Source: Burkholderiales bacterium (lineage in GTDB: Bacteria; Pseudomonadota; Gammaproteobacteria; Burkholderiales; JAHFRG01). Taken from it: DNA of 64,000 bases. A program made the translations under genes and the position numbers. The stretch's first letter is position 1, and each line of letters starts with the position of its first letter. This document shows, in pieces, positions 35,536 through 45,619 of the stretch. The stretch covers positions 1 through 64,000 of the forward strand of contig DASZZH010000015.1 in NCBI GenBank assembly GCA_035543335.1, written 5' to 3'. The notes under the pieces are model-generated. The model was not told the origin of the DNA and did no database searches. It saw nothing but the letters and a program-made list of their open reading frames with translations.

Positions 35536-36234
35536 ATGTTCGTCGGACATTATGGTGTGAGTTTTGCGGCGAAGAGTGTGGAGAAGACGCTCCCCCTGTG
35601 GCTGTTATTTGTGGCCGTGCAGATCGTGGATGTCTTCTGGGCTATTTTCGTTCTGCTTGGCATTGAGAAGGCGCGGATCGTACCCGGCATCACGGCCTCC
35701 AATCCACTTGACCTGTACTACATGCCGTACACCCATAGCCTTATAGCTGCGGTCGCATGGTCAGGACTCGCGTTCGCCGCATACAGGTTCATTCCGACCT
35801 TCAAGGGTTCAACCAAGGCTGCGCTGATCTTGGCAGGTGCGGTGTTCTCTCACTGGGTGCTGGATCTCATCGTCCATCGGCCTGATCTTCCGTTGTATGA
35901 CGACACTCTAAAGATGGGATTTGGTCTCTGGAATTACCCCGTTGTCGCCTTTGCATTGGAAGCCGCGATCTTGTTTGGAGGCATCGTGCTCTATCTTCGA
36001 TCGACTACTTCAAATTCCGGGATTGGAAAGTACGGAGTGGCATTATTTGGATTTATTATGCTTCCGATACAGGCCACGGTCTTTTTTGGTCCTCCTCCTC
36101 CTTCGGACCGCGCCGCCGCGCTCACAGCATTGGTCCTTTACGTAGTTTTTGCATGGATCGCCTCCTGGCCCGAAAGAAAGCGGATACCTCTTGGAAATAC
36201 AACGTCCGAACCCACAATCCAACATCGCGCTTAA
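35536..36234 (+). CDS. Membrane protein, YdjM-like metal-dependent hydrolase type
   Basis: 232 aa with about six membrane helices. MFVGHYGVSFAAKS, MPYTHSLIAAVAWSG and FSHWVLDLIVHRPDLPLYD place His/Asp residues as in the YdjM/LexA-regulated DUF457 family of membrane-bound predicted hydrolases. Function unknown. Cassette gene by position. Confidence 0.7.
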   Translation: MFVGHYGVSFAAKSVEKTLPLWLLFVAVQIVDVFWAIFVLLGIEKARIVPGITASNPLDLYYMPYTHSLIAAVAWSGLAFAAYRFIPTFKGSTKAALILAGAVFSHWVLDLIVHRPDLPLYDDTLKMGFGLWNYPVVAFALEAAILFGGIVLYLRSTTSNSGIGKYGVALFGFIMLPIQATVFFGPPPPSDRAAALTALVLYVVFAWIASWPERKRIPLGNTTSEPTIQHRA

Positions 36235-36295
36235 TCCGACGCTCGAGCGGACGCGCGCAAAAGGCGAGCGCACCTCTTACGGACAAGCCTTAGGT
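36217..36295 (+). other. attC-like site 4, degenerate core
   Basis: ATCCAAC (RYYYAAC) overlaps the end of the membrane-protein gene; the right core reads CTTAGGT in place of GTTRRRY. The interior CCGACGCTCGAGCGGACGCG is typical of chromosomal-integron attC sites. Confidence 0.55.
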
Positions 36296-36314
36296 AACAT
36301 CACGCTTCTCTTCC

Positions 36315-36563
36315 ATGAATGTGAACCTCAGCCCATTTGATGAGTTGGTCACCAAACTCCGAGAGCATGGCTTTGGCGAGGGCGCTGACGAAATTGCAAT
36401 GCTGATGAGTTCAACTTGGACTACCTCGTCCGAGTTCATCGGCGAGCTTGGACGGGCAGTGCTTCGATTTCAGCGCGAGCACCCGATTATTTCAACCGAT
36501 TTGCGGGATGCGCTCGACCGCTGCATGAGACAGGTTCGGATTGTTTGGCCGGATATTCAGTAA
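36315..36563 (+). CDS. Hypothetical small protein, last cassette gene
   Basis: 82 aa, helical (FDELVTKLREHGFGEGADEI, LGRAVLRFQREHP). No domain recognised. Starts 20 bp after attC-like site 4 and is followed by CAAGCGTTAGAAC, a last core-like site that overlaps the adh stop codon. Confidence 0.55.
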   Translation: MNVNLSPFDELVTKLREHGFGEGADEIAMLMSSTWTTSSEFIGELGRAVLRFQREHPIISTDLRDALDRCMRQVRIVWPDIQ

Positions 36564-36588
36564 GCATGAGACACACGCCGCCCAAGCG

Positions 36589-37713
36589 TTAGAACACCAC
36601 CACCTGGCGTACAGCTTTTCCCTCGGCCAGGCGGTCAAATCCTAAATTGATGTCCTCGAGTTTGAGCCGCCCGCTCAACAGCCGGTCAACCGGCAGCCGT
36701 CCTTGCTGGTACAGCGCGATGTAGCGCGGGATGTCGCGCATTGGAACACAGGTGCCGATGTAGCTGCCTTTCACGGTGCGCTCTTCGGCCACCAAGTTCA
36801 CCGCCGGCAGCGGGAAGGTGGCCGTGGGCGGCGGCAGGCCTGCGGTGACCGTCGTCCCGCCACGCCGCGTGATTTTGTAGGCGAGTTCCAGCGCTTTCAC
36901 CGACCCGGCCAATTCGATCGCGAATTCCACGCCGCCCGCGCTTGCCGCGCGTACTTGCTCGGCGCAGTCCGGTGAAGCGGCGTTGAAAGTATCGGTCGCG
37001 CCCAGGCTCTTGGCGAGCGTGAGCTTGTCTTCGGAAAGATCGACGGCGACGATTCGGCGCGCGCCGGCCAGAATCGCGCCGAGAACGGAAGCCAGCCCCA
37101 CTCCGCCCAGCCCGACCACCGCTACTGTCGAGCCCGGAGTGACGCGCGCCGTGTTCAGCACCGCGCCGACGCCGGTTAACACGGCGCAGCCGAACAGCGC
37201 CGCTTTGTCGAGCGGCAGATCCGGGTCTATCTTGACGAGCGAGCGGCGCGATACCGTGGCGTACTGTGCAAACGCCGAAACGCCCATGTGGTGATTAAGT
37301 AGCGTTGCGCCGCGCCTGAGTCGCCGCGCGCCGGAGAGGAGCGAGCCCGCGACATTGGCCGCCGCCCCGGGCTCGCACAGCGCAGGCCGGCCTTCGGCGC
37401 AGGGCAGGCAATGGCCGCAGCTCGGCACGAACACCATCACCACATGGTCGCCCGGCTTGAGGTCATCAACGCCCGCGCCCAACTCTTCGACAATTCCGGC
37501 CGCTTCATGGCCGAGCACCATGGGGGTGGGCCGCGGCCGGTCGCCGTTGATGACCGACAGATCCGAATGGCACAAACCGGCGGCAGCGATTCTGACCAGC
37601 ACCTCGTCATGCCCGGGCGGATCGAGTTCGATGTCCTCCACCGAGAGCGGCCTGGACGCGGCATAGGGCAGTTTAGAGCCCATCTGATTCAGCACGGCGG
37701 CTTTAATTTTCAT
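36589..37713 (-). CDS. Zinc-dependent alcohol dehydrogenase, MDR family
   Basis: 374 aa from the ATG giving MKIKAAVLNQMGSKLP. Catalytic zinc ligands in GLCHSD and GHEAAG, structural zinc in CGHCLPCAEGRPALC, NAD-binding VAVVGLGGVGLASVLG. Class III-like length with the extra loop, but not a clear glutathione-dependent FrmA. Substrate unknown. Convergent with the cassette array. Confidence 0.88.
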   Translation of the reverse strand: MKIKAAVLNQMGSKLPYAASRPLSVEDIELDPPGHDEVLVRIAAAGLCHSDLSVINGDRPRPTPMVLGHEAAGIVEELGAGVDDLKPGDHVVMVFVPSCGHCLPCAEGRPALCEPGAAANVAGSLLSGARRLRRGATLLNHHMGVSAFAQYATVSRRSLVKIDPDLPLDKAALFGCAVLTGVGAVLNTARVTPGSTVAVVGLGGVGLASVLGAILAGARRIVAVDLSEDKLTLAKSLGATDTFNAASPDCAEQVRAASAGGVEFAIELAGSVKALELAYKITRRGGTTVTAGLPPPTATFPLPAVNLVAEERTVKGSYIGTCVPMRDIPRYIALYQQGRLPVDRLLSGRLKLEDINLGFDRLAEGKAVRQVVVF

Positions 37714-37790
37714 AAGCAATCTCCGGGAACCTACGCTTCCATTCAAGTGTAGAAGATTACACCGTTAATGGCATCCGCATGGCCAACAAA

Positions 37791-37813
37791 AAAGCCGGCA
37801 GCGCCGGCTTTTT
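37791..37813 (-). terminator. Terminator after grxD
   Basis: GCCGGC (37794-37799) pairs with GCCGGC (37803-37808) over a 3-nt loop, with A/T runs on both sides; it would stop minus-strand transcription of grxD. Confidence 0.9.
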
Positions 37814-37827
37814 GCGTATGAGAGAAA

Positions 37828-38133
37828 TTATTTAAGCAATTTCTGCAGCTCGCCGTTCTGATACATTTCGGCCAGGATATCCGAGCCGCCGACGAATTCG
37901 CCGTTCACGTAAAGCTGCGGGATAGTCGGCCAGTTGGTGAATTCCTTGATGCCCTGGCGGATGGCCGGGTCTTCCAACACGTTGACCGAAAAGAAATCCT
38001 GCACGCTGCAGGCCCGGAGTATCCGCACCATGTTGGCGGAAAAGCCGCATTGCGGGAAATCCGGTGTGCCTTTCATATACAGCACCACGGGGTGCTCGGT
38101 GACCTGTTTTTTGATAAGTTCCTGCGCGCTCAT
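37828..38133 (-). CDS. grxD: Monothiol glutaredoxin
   Basis: 101 aa. GTPDFPQCGFS gives the CGFS active site; WPTIPQLYVNGEFVGGSDI binds glutathione. Carries and transfers [2Fe-2S] clusters. Closes the hemA-prfA-prmC-grxD run. Confidence 0.96.
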   Translation of the reverse strand: MSAQELIKKQVTEHPVVLYMKGTPDFPQCGFSANMVRILRACSVQDFFSVNVLEDPAIRQGIKEFTNWPTIPQLYVNGEFVGGSDILAEMYQNGELQKLLK

Positions 38134-38182
38134 GCCTGCTCCATCATCAAATTAAACCGACATATTATAAACGTTTTCGCTT

Positions 38183-39028
38183 TCAAGCTATCTGACCGCC
38201 ACAAACGCGGGGAATTCCCGCCAAATCCGCCGCGGAAAACAAATTGAAAAACCCGCTTGCGGCCAGCAAGCTGCGACAGGCCTCGGCTTGACCGTAACCA
38301 TGCTCAAACAGCAAGCAGCCGCCCCCATGCAAATGGCGCGGTGCGCGGCTGGCGATGTGCTTGATGCACTCCAGCCCGTCGCTTCCCGCCAGCAGCGCTG
38401 GTCCCGGCTCGAAACGCAAATCGCCCTGTTGCAAATGCGGATCGGACGCCGCGACATAAGGCGGGTTTGAAACGATGAGATCGAATTTTTCATCATTCAA
38501 CGCAGCATACCAGTCGCTTTGCTGAAAACGAATCGAATTCGTTTCGCCCAGCAGGTTTTGCGCGTTTTGTTTCGCCACTTCCAGCGTAGCAGCGGAATAA
38601 TCCACCGCATTGATTTGTGCGAGAGGCCGATGTCTGGCGAGCGCAACCGCGACATTGCCGCAGCCAGTGCCAAGGTCCAGCACTTTGCAAGATTTGTTTT
38701 GCGGGATGCGCGCCAGCGCCAGCTCAACCAACAGTTCCGTCTCAGGACGGGGAATCAGCACCGCCGGTGTCACTTTGAAATTGAGGCCGTAGAACTCGCG
38801 CTCGCCGAGAATGTAGGCCACCGGCTCGCCCGTTCGCCGGCGTTTGACGAATGTGTAATAGGCCGCCGCCTGTCCCGGGCTCAATGGCTCATCGTCATGC
38901 GCCACGAGAAATACACGGTCCGCCCCAAGCACCGCCTGCAGCAGCGGCCGCGCATCGCCGGCTTCAAGGCCCGTATGGCGCAGCGCTTGCGCAATGCGGA
39001 TGGATTTTTCCAACGCGACTGCTGACAT
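38183..39028 (-). CDS. prmC: Release factor glutamine methyltransferase
   Basis: 281 aa. ATG at 39028 overlaps the prfA stop (TGATG). VLDLGTGCGNVAVALA binds SAM and LIVSNPPYVA is the NPPY motif that holds the Gln. Methylates the GGQ Gln of RF1, encoded just upstream. Confidence 0.96.
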   Translation of the reverse strand: MSAVALEKSIRIAQALRHTGLEAGDARPLLQAVLGADRVFLVAHDDEPLSPGQAAAYYTFVKRRRTGEPVAYILGEREFYGLNFKVTPAVLIPRPETELLVELALARIPQNKSCKVLDLGTGCGNVAVALARHRPLAQINAVDYSAATLEVAKQNAQNLLGETNSIRFQQSDWYAALNDEKFDLIVSNPPYVAASDPHLQQGDLRFEPGPALLAGSDGLECIKHIASRAPRHLHGGGCLLFEHGYGQAEACRSLLAASGFFNLFSAADLAGIPRVCGGQIA

Positions 39029-40110
39029 CAATTCTCCTCGGCCAATGTTGCAAGCAGCTCAGCGTGGTGTTCGGCCATCAGCACGTCGGTCAATTCGCTC
39101 AAATCGCCGTCCATGATCTGATCAATCTTGTGCAGCGTGAGATTGATGCGGTGATCGGTGATGCGTCCCTGTGGAAAATTGTAGGTGCGGATGCGCTCGG
39201 AACGGTCGCCGCTGCCAATCAGCGACTTGCGGGTCGCGGCCTGCTTCGCCTGCTGCTCGCGCAACTGTTTATCCTTGATGCGCGCGGCGAGAATCGCCAG
39301 CGCCTGCGCCTTGTTCTTGTGCTGCGAGCGGCCGTCCTGGCATTCCGCCACGATGCCGGTCGGCAAATGCGTGACCCGCACCGCGGAATCGGTCTTGTTG
39401 ATGTGCTGCCCGCCGGCGCCGGAGGCGCGGTAGGTGTCGATGCGCAGTTCCGCGGGATTCAACACCACTTCGGAAATTTCATCGACTTCGGGCAACACCG
39501 CCACGGTGCAGGCGGAAGTATGAATGCGCCCCTGCGTTTCGGTCGCCGGCACGCGCTGCACGCGATGGCCGCCGGATTCGAATTTAAGCTTGGAATACGC
39601 GCCGCGGCCGATGATCTCGGCGATGATTTCCTTGTAGCCGCCGATGTCGGAGGGGCTTTCCGAAATCACTTCCACCTGCCAGCGCTGCCGCTCGGCATAG
39701 CGCGAATACATGCGGAATAAATCCCGCGCGAACAAGGCGGACTCTTCGCCGCCGGTGCCGGCGCGGATTTCCAGAAAAATGTTGCGCTCATCGTTGGGAT
39801 CCTGCGGCAGGAGCTTTTTTTGCAGCTCGTTTTCGAGGCGCACGAGCTTTTCCTTTCCCTCGCGGATTTCGGCTTCGGCAAACTCGCGCATCAGCGGGTC
39901 GGACTGCATGTCCAGCGCCGCTTCGATGTCACGCTGGTTCAACCGGTAGGTCTGATACAACTCGACGATGGGCGTAATCTCCGCATGCTCGCGCGTGAGC
40001 TTGCGGTAATTTTCCATGTCCGCGGCGGCGTTCTCGTGGCTTAGGAGTTGGTTGAGTTGGTCGAGGCGTTTGCTGAGTTGCGAGAGCTTGCCGGCGATGC
40101 TGGGTTTCAT
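39028..40110 (-). CDS. prfA: Peptide chain release factor 1
   Basis: 360 aa. Contains the GGQ loop ([20 protein letters not shown]); reads UAA/UAG. Overlaps hemA by 4 bp (ATGA). Normal length. Confidence 0.97.
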   Translation of the reverse strand: MKPSIAGKLSQLSKRLDQLNQLLSHENAAADMENYRKLTREHAEITPIVELYQTYRLNQRDIEAALDMQSDPLMREFAEAEIREGKEKLVRLENELQKKLLPQDPNDERNIFLEIRAGTGGEESALFARDLFRMYSRYAERQRWQVEVISESPSDIGGYKEIIAEIIGRGAYSKLKFESGGHRVQRVPATETQGRIHTSACTVAVLPEVDEISEVVLNPAELRIDTYRASGAGGQHINKTDSAVRVTHLPTGIVAECQDGRSQHKNKAQALAILAARIKDKQLREQQAKQAATRKSLIGSGDRSERIRTYNFPQGRITDHRINLTLHKIDQIMDGDLSELTDVLMAEHHAELLATLAEEN

Positions 40111-41360
40111 TCGGATCGGTGCAGCTGATAAAGGCGGTTGATCAAGGCCGCCAGTTGTTCGCGCTCATCGGCTCCCGCGTGGTTCAGCGCTTGAGTGGGA
40201 ACATGCAGGAACTTGTTGAGCAGCGCCTGGCTCAATTGCTCCACCACCTGCTGCGGGTCGGCGCCGCGCTGAAGCTGTCTGAGCGCGCGCTGCAATTCTT
40301 TTCTGCGGCTGCGCTCGGCGTGGTCGCGAAGCGCGCGGATGGTCGGCACCAGCTCTCGGCTTTCCAGCCAGTGCACGAAATTCGTGACATTGGAATCAAT
40401 GATCGCTTCCGCCTGCGCCACGGCGTTATGGCGCACGCCCAGCCCGCTTTGCACCATGTGCCCGAGGTCGTCCACGGTATAGAGGAACACATCGTCGAGC
40501 TTGCCTACTTCGGCTTCGACATCGCGCGGCACGGCAAGGTCGATGAGGAGGAGCGGCCGATGCTTGCGCGCTTTAATCGCCCGCTCCAGCATGCCCTTGC
40601 CCAATATCGGCAACGGGCTCGCGGTGCTGGTGACGATAATGTCGTTGACGGCAAGCTGCTCCGGCAGCTCATTGAGCGTAATGGTCTCGGCACCGAGGCG
40701 TTGCGCCAGAGTTTGCGCGCGCTCCAGCGTGCGGTTGGCCACCGTGATGCGCTTCGGTTTGTGCGCCGCGAAGTGGGTCGCGCACAATTCAATCATCTCG
40801 CCTGCGCCGATCAGGAGCAGATGTTGTTCGGCAATTGCGGGAAAGATGCGCTCGGCCACGCGCACGGCGGCGGCGGCCATGGAAATCGAACAGGCCCCGA
40901 TATCGGTGTGGCTGCGCACTTCCTTCGCCACCGAAAACGAGCGCTGAAAGAGTTTGTGCAATAGCAGGCCCAAAGTTCCCGCTTCTTCCGCGGTGCGCAC
41001 CGCCTGCTTGATTTGCCCCAGGATTTGCGGCTCGCCCAGCACCATCGAATCGAGGCCGCTGGCGACACGGAAGGCGTGCTTCACCGCTTTTTCCTGCGGC
41101 AGGGTGTAAAGATAAGGTTGCAGGCTCAGGGTCTTGAGATGGTGGTAATCGGCGAGCCAATCCACCGCCGCTTTCGGCTCCGGCGTATTGCAATAGACCT
41201 CGGTGCGGTTGCAGGTGGAAATGATGGCCGCTTCCGCAACCGGCCTGCGGTTCACCAGGTCCCGCAAGGCTACACCCAAAGTTTGCGCGTGAAACGCGAC
41301 CCGCTCGCGCATGGCCAAGGGGGCGGTCTGGTGGTTGATGCCAAAGGCAAATAACTGCAT
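40107..41360 (-). CDS. hemA: Glutamyl-tRNA reductase
   Basis: 417 aa. [11 protein letters not shown] holds the catalytic Cys; [17 protein letters not shown] and the NADPH-binding domain ([14 protein letters not shown]) follow. First committed step of C5 heme synthesis. Downstream of an orphan bufferin-like gene that has its own terminator. Confidence 0.97.
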   Translation of the reverse strand: MQLFAFGINHQTAPLAMRERVAFHAQTLGVALRDLVNRRPVAEAAIISTCNRTEVYCNTPEPKAAVDWLADYHHLKTLSLQPYLYTLPQEKAVKHAFRVASGLDSMVLGEPQILGQIKQAVRTAEEAGTLGLLLHKLFQRSFSVAKEVRSHTDIGACSISMAAAAVRVAERIFPAIAEQHLLLIGAGEMIELCATHFAAHKPKRITVANRTLERAQTLAQRLGAETITLNELPEQLAVNDIIVTSTASPLPILGKGMLERAIKARKHRPLLLIDLAVPRDVEAEVGKLDDVFLYTVDDLGHMVQSGLGVRHNAVAQAEAIIDSNVTNFVHWLESRELVPTIRALRDHAERSRRKELQRALRQLQRGADPQQVVEQLSQALLNKFLHVPTQALNHAGADEREQLAALINRLYQLHRSE

Positions 41361-41466
41361 GCCGTGACCTGTAGAAACAGAAAAAGCGGAGAGTATTATA
41401 GCATTGGGGCGTTTGGGAAAAGCTCGGCACGCAAGTACTGCGTCAGGGCCCGCCCATACGCGCTGG

Positions 41467-41510
41467 AAAAAGAAAACGGACGCCCGTCGGTTAAAGCGAA
41501 GGTGTCCGTT
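41467..41510 (-). terminator. Terminator after the orphan bufferin-like gene
   Basis: On the minus strand AACGGACACC pairs with GGGCGTCCGTT, followed by TTCTTTTTCC. Near-identical in stem to the terminator at 13181-13215. Confidence 0.85.
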
Positions 41511-41537
41511 GAGTGATTAACTACGGGTACCTAGCCT

Positions 41538-41795
41538 TTATTTGGCCTTGGCCTTGGCTTTGGCGGCATTGCAATCTTTTTCGGTCATGGCGACGAAGCC
41601 CGTGCCCTTGCAGCCGTTCTGGCCCTTGCAGGCGTTCTTGGCGGTCTTGCAGTCGCTCTTGCCCTTGCAAGCGTTCACGCTTTCACAGTGCATTTTGCCT
41701 TCGGCCGCCACGGCTTGACCTACGCCGGCAGTAACAAACATGCCGGCCGCGGCAACGGCCAAAGCAATACCTGTGAGTTTTTTAACAGCGGTCAT
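41538..41795 (-). CDS. Orphan bufferin-type Cys-rich precursor
   Basis: 85 aa, preceded by AGGAGA. Signal peptide MTAVKKLTGIALAVAAAGMF ending near AVAA. Six Cys at 37, 43, 49, 56, 62 and 75, the same spacing (6, 6, 7, 6, 13) as the precursor at 13.5 kb, with CKGKSDCKTAKNACKGQNGC. C-terminal KAKAKAK tail. No DUF692 enzyme is nearby, so BufB at 12.3 kb would have to modify it in trans. Similar small proteins are also seen without an enzyme. Confidence 0.8.
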   Translation of the reverse strand: MTAVKKLTGIALAVAAAGMFVTAGVGQAVAAEGKMHCESVNACKGKSDCKTAKNACKGQNGCKGTGFVAMTEKDCNAAKAKAKAK

Positions 41796-42098
41796 GGTTT
41801 ATATCTCCTGAAGTTGCAAAAAGCCCGGTTTTTTAGCCCGGCAGGCAAGCCGGACTATTCATAATGCGACCGAGCTGCGCATTGATGAATTCTGATGATT
41901 GGTGCCTTGGTCGAGAAAGCCCTGCATTTCCTAACAGTAACGTGCTCACCAAGGGTTGAGTTGACGGGCTTCTCGCCCGTTCGCGCGCCCAAATTTATGC
42001 CGACTGCCCCCAAATACGGTAAAATTTACGATTTGGATTCACTTTCCCGGGCGCGCGGTCTGCCGCCGCGCCACCAAGTGTAGGGGTTTTTTAAGGAA

Positions 42099-43322
<1,224 letters not shown>

Positions 43323-43337
<15 letters not shown>

Positions 43338-43902
43338 GTCCCGCGCGTGCACGACGGTGTGTTTTCCGGCTGTCGGGCGCGAAGCGAGGAGCGCCGTTGG
43401 GTGGTTACCCAATAAGCGACGAGCGCTAAAGCCCGGCGGTTGGAAAGCGCCCCGGACTCGGTCTCGCGCAGGGCGCGCGGACACGTTACTGGCAAAGCCA
43501 GCTGTTTGCGGGAAGCGCGCCATTGGCCCGCCTTCCGCTCCGGATGGCTCCGCCAACGCCGTGTCGGCGGGCCTGGTACCGGAAGGGGCGCAAGCTGCCG
43601 CAAGGAACACAATAAAACGGGGCGCTCATGCTGCCGCTCCCGCACCCAAGCTTCGCTTACCGTGTCGCGGCAGCCGTCCCATCCGGGTTGCGGCGAATGA
43701 ACGGCCGTCTGCGGCGAACCCTCACCCCATCCCTCTCCCGCAAGCGGGAGAGGGAGCGTTCGTTCCTTCTCCCCCAGGGAGAAGGTTAGGATGAGGGCGG
43801 CTCGGGCTTGCGTTACTACTCAGTAGCGCTTCGCCCTTGCGCCTTGCATCCTGCCGTTCCTCGCCCGCAACGCGCATCGCGAAGGACTTAATCAGAGGTT
43901 CC
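43323..43902. mobile_element. 580-bp element with perfect 19-bp inverted ends
   Basis: GGAACCTCTGATTAAGTCC (43323-43341) and its exact reverse complement (43884-43902). No transposase; the interior holds a proline/arginine-like open stretch without support and a Ctcacccc-type dispersed repeat near 43720-43790 with the hairpin CTCTCCCGC/GCGGGAGAG. The ends look like those of IS5-type elements (inference). It supplies the ispG stop codon and abuts the hpnA stop. Confidence 0.72.
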
Positions 43903-44898
43903 TTAGCCGCAATAGCCGTTGGCGCGGAACCAATCCACCGCGTCTTTCAGCGCTTGTTCCACCGCCCGCGGATGGTAGCCCAGTTCGCGTTGCGCCTTCT
44001 CAATCGAAAAAAACATGTATTTTTTGGAAAGCCGCACGCCATCCACGGTCGCGCGCGGCTCGCTCCCGTCGGTGAGCCACGCCCAGGCTTCGGCAAGATA
44101 AGCAATCGGCAAAACCAGATTGTGGGGCAGCCTCACACGGGGCGGTTTATGCCCGGCAATTTTCGCCACTACGGTCAAAATTTCCTTGAGCGTCATGTTG
44201 CGTGCGCCGAGGATGTAGCGCTCGCCGATGGTGCCGCGCTCATAAGCCAGCCAATGCCCTTCCGCGACATCGTCCACATGCACCAGATTGAGGCCGGTGT
44301 CCACATAAGCCGGCGTGCGACCGCAGGCTGCATCCAGCACCATGCGCCCCGTAGGTGTGGGCTTGATGTCGCGCGGCCCGACCGGCGTGGAGGGATTAAC
44401 GATGACCGCGGGCAAGCCCTGCTCCTGCACCAGCTTTTTCACTTCCGCCTCGGCCATGAATTTCGAGCGTTTGTAATGCCCAATCATGTCGGCGAACGCC
44501 ACCGGTGTATTTTCATCCGCCGGCGTGCCGTCGGCATTCAAGCCCAAAGTCGCGACACTGCTGGTATAGACGATGCGTTTCACGCCGGTCTTTAGCGCCG
44601 CCTGCATGATGTTAAGCGTGCCGTTGACGTTGCTTTGATAAAGCTCATCGGGGTTGCGCGTCCACAGGCGGTAATCGGCAGCGGCGTGAAACAGCGAATT
44701 ACAGCCTTCTAATGCGCGCTCAAGCGAGGCTTTGTCGGTGAGATTGCCCTGCGCGATTTCCACGGGCAACTCCTCGATGTTGCGGCGGTCGCTGGTGGGA
44801 CGCAGCAAGACTTTCACGCGGTGTCCTGCGGCGATAAGTCTGCGCGCGAGCGCCGAGCCGACAAAACCCGAAGCGCCGGTAACCAGACTGGCAGTCAT
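43903..44898 (-). CDS. hpnA: Hopanoid-associated sugar epimerase HpnA
   Basis: 331 aa extended SDR: VTGASGFVGSALARRL (NAD binding), YTSSVATLG and GHYKRSKF (YxxxK-type catalytic pair). Typical HpnA of hopanoid loci; the exact reaction is not established. Downstream of hpnG on the minus strand. Confidence 0.93.
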   Translation of the reverse strand: MTASLVTGASGFVGSALARRLIAAGHRVKVLLRPTSDRRNIEELPVEIAQGNLTDKASLERALEGCNSLFHAAADYRLWTRNPDELYQSNVNGTLNIMQAALKTGVKRIVYTSSVATLGLNADGTPADENTPVAFADMIGHYKRSKFMAEAEVKKLVQEQGLPAVIVNPSTPVGPRDIKPTPTGRMVLDAACGRTPAYVDTGLNLVHVDDVAEGHWLAYERGTIGERYILGARNMTLKEILTVVAKIAGHKPPRVRLPHNLVLPIAYLAEAWAWLTDGSEPRATVDGVRLSKKYMFFSIEKAQRELGYHPRAVEQALKDAVDWFRANGYCG

Positions 44899-44914
44899 GT
44901 GACAGCGCTAATAG

Positions 44915-45619
44915 CTACTGCAAGCACAATTTCGGGCCGGCGAGCCGGGCGATGGTTTGCAGCGTCGCCTGCGCCGCACGGAAGTTCTTGCCCAACCCGA
45001 TCAGCGCGCCAATATCCGCAGGGTGGGCAAGCAGGGAGAATAAAAGTCTGGTGAGATGCAGGCGCCCGTATTCGTCGCTGGCGCGGATTACGCTGCGGGG
45101 AAGGGTCATGTCGGCGGTATCCACCACCGCGCGCACCGCTACAAACGGCACGCCGGCCTGCTTCGCCGCTTGCACAATCGCCGCGCTTTCCATATCCACC
45201 GCCACTGCACCGCTCGCTTGCGCCAGGGACCGTTTTTGGGCGGAGCCGGTCATGACGGAAAGACACTCGATCAACGCGCCGTCGCTCACCATGACATGTC
45301 GGGCGACGCAAGTATGAATACGGCTGCGCCAAGCTTCGTCAACCGGAAACTGGTTTTGGTCCGCGGCATGGATTTGCCGGGGCAATACCAGGGTTCCCGG
45401 ACCCAACTTGGGATCAAGCCCGCCGGTGACACCCCAGCTCAACAACGCAGTGGCTCCGGCATCGAGCAGGGAATGCGCCGCGCGCCGGGCTTTGTCCCTG
45501 CCGATGCCGCTGACTTGAATCCAGCCGGCGTCATTAAGTGAAATGCGTTCGCCCGGTTTGACTTTCCTCCCCAGCAGACAACGCGCCTCAAGCGGCAGCG
45601 CGGCGACGATGCCGATCAC
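44915..45619 (-). CDS. hpnG: Hopanoid-associated phosphorylase HpnG
   Basis: 234 aa from a GTG overlapping the shc stop (GTGA). Nucleoside-phosphorylase fold: VIGIVAALPLEARCLLG, SWGVTGGLDP, VAVDMESAAIVQAA. Converts adenosylhopane to a ribosyl-hopane by releasing adenine. Translation is coupled to shc. Confidence 0.92.
   Translation of the reverse strand: MIGIVAALPLEARCLLGRKVKPGERISLNDAGWIQVSGIGRDKARRAAHSLLDAGATALLSWGVTGGLDPKLGPGTLVLPRQIHAADQNQFPVDEAWRSRIHTCVARHVMVSDGALIECLSVMTGSAQKRSLAQASGAVAVDMESAAIVQAAKQAGVPFVAVRAVVDTADMTLPRSVIRASDEYGRLHLTRLLFSLLAHPADIGALIGLGKNFRAAQATLQTIARLAGPKLCLQ

Noticed and set aside
43725-43790. CRISPR-like repeat (CTCACCCC, CTCTCCCGC, GCGGGAGAG)
   Set aside because: Single unit with a hairpin, no regularly spaced copies and no cas genes; a common dispersed repeat.
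43338-43902. Open frames over the ispG-hpnA gap as a small gene
   Set aside because: The stretch is a repeat element with perfect terminal inverted repeats; the frames lack ribosome sites and contain dispersed-repeat sequence.
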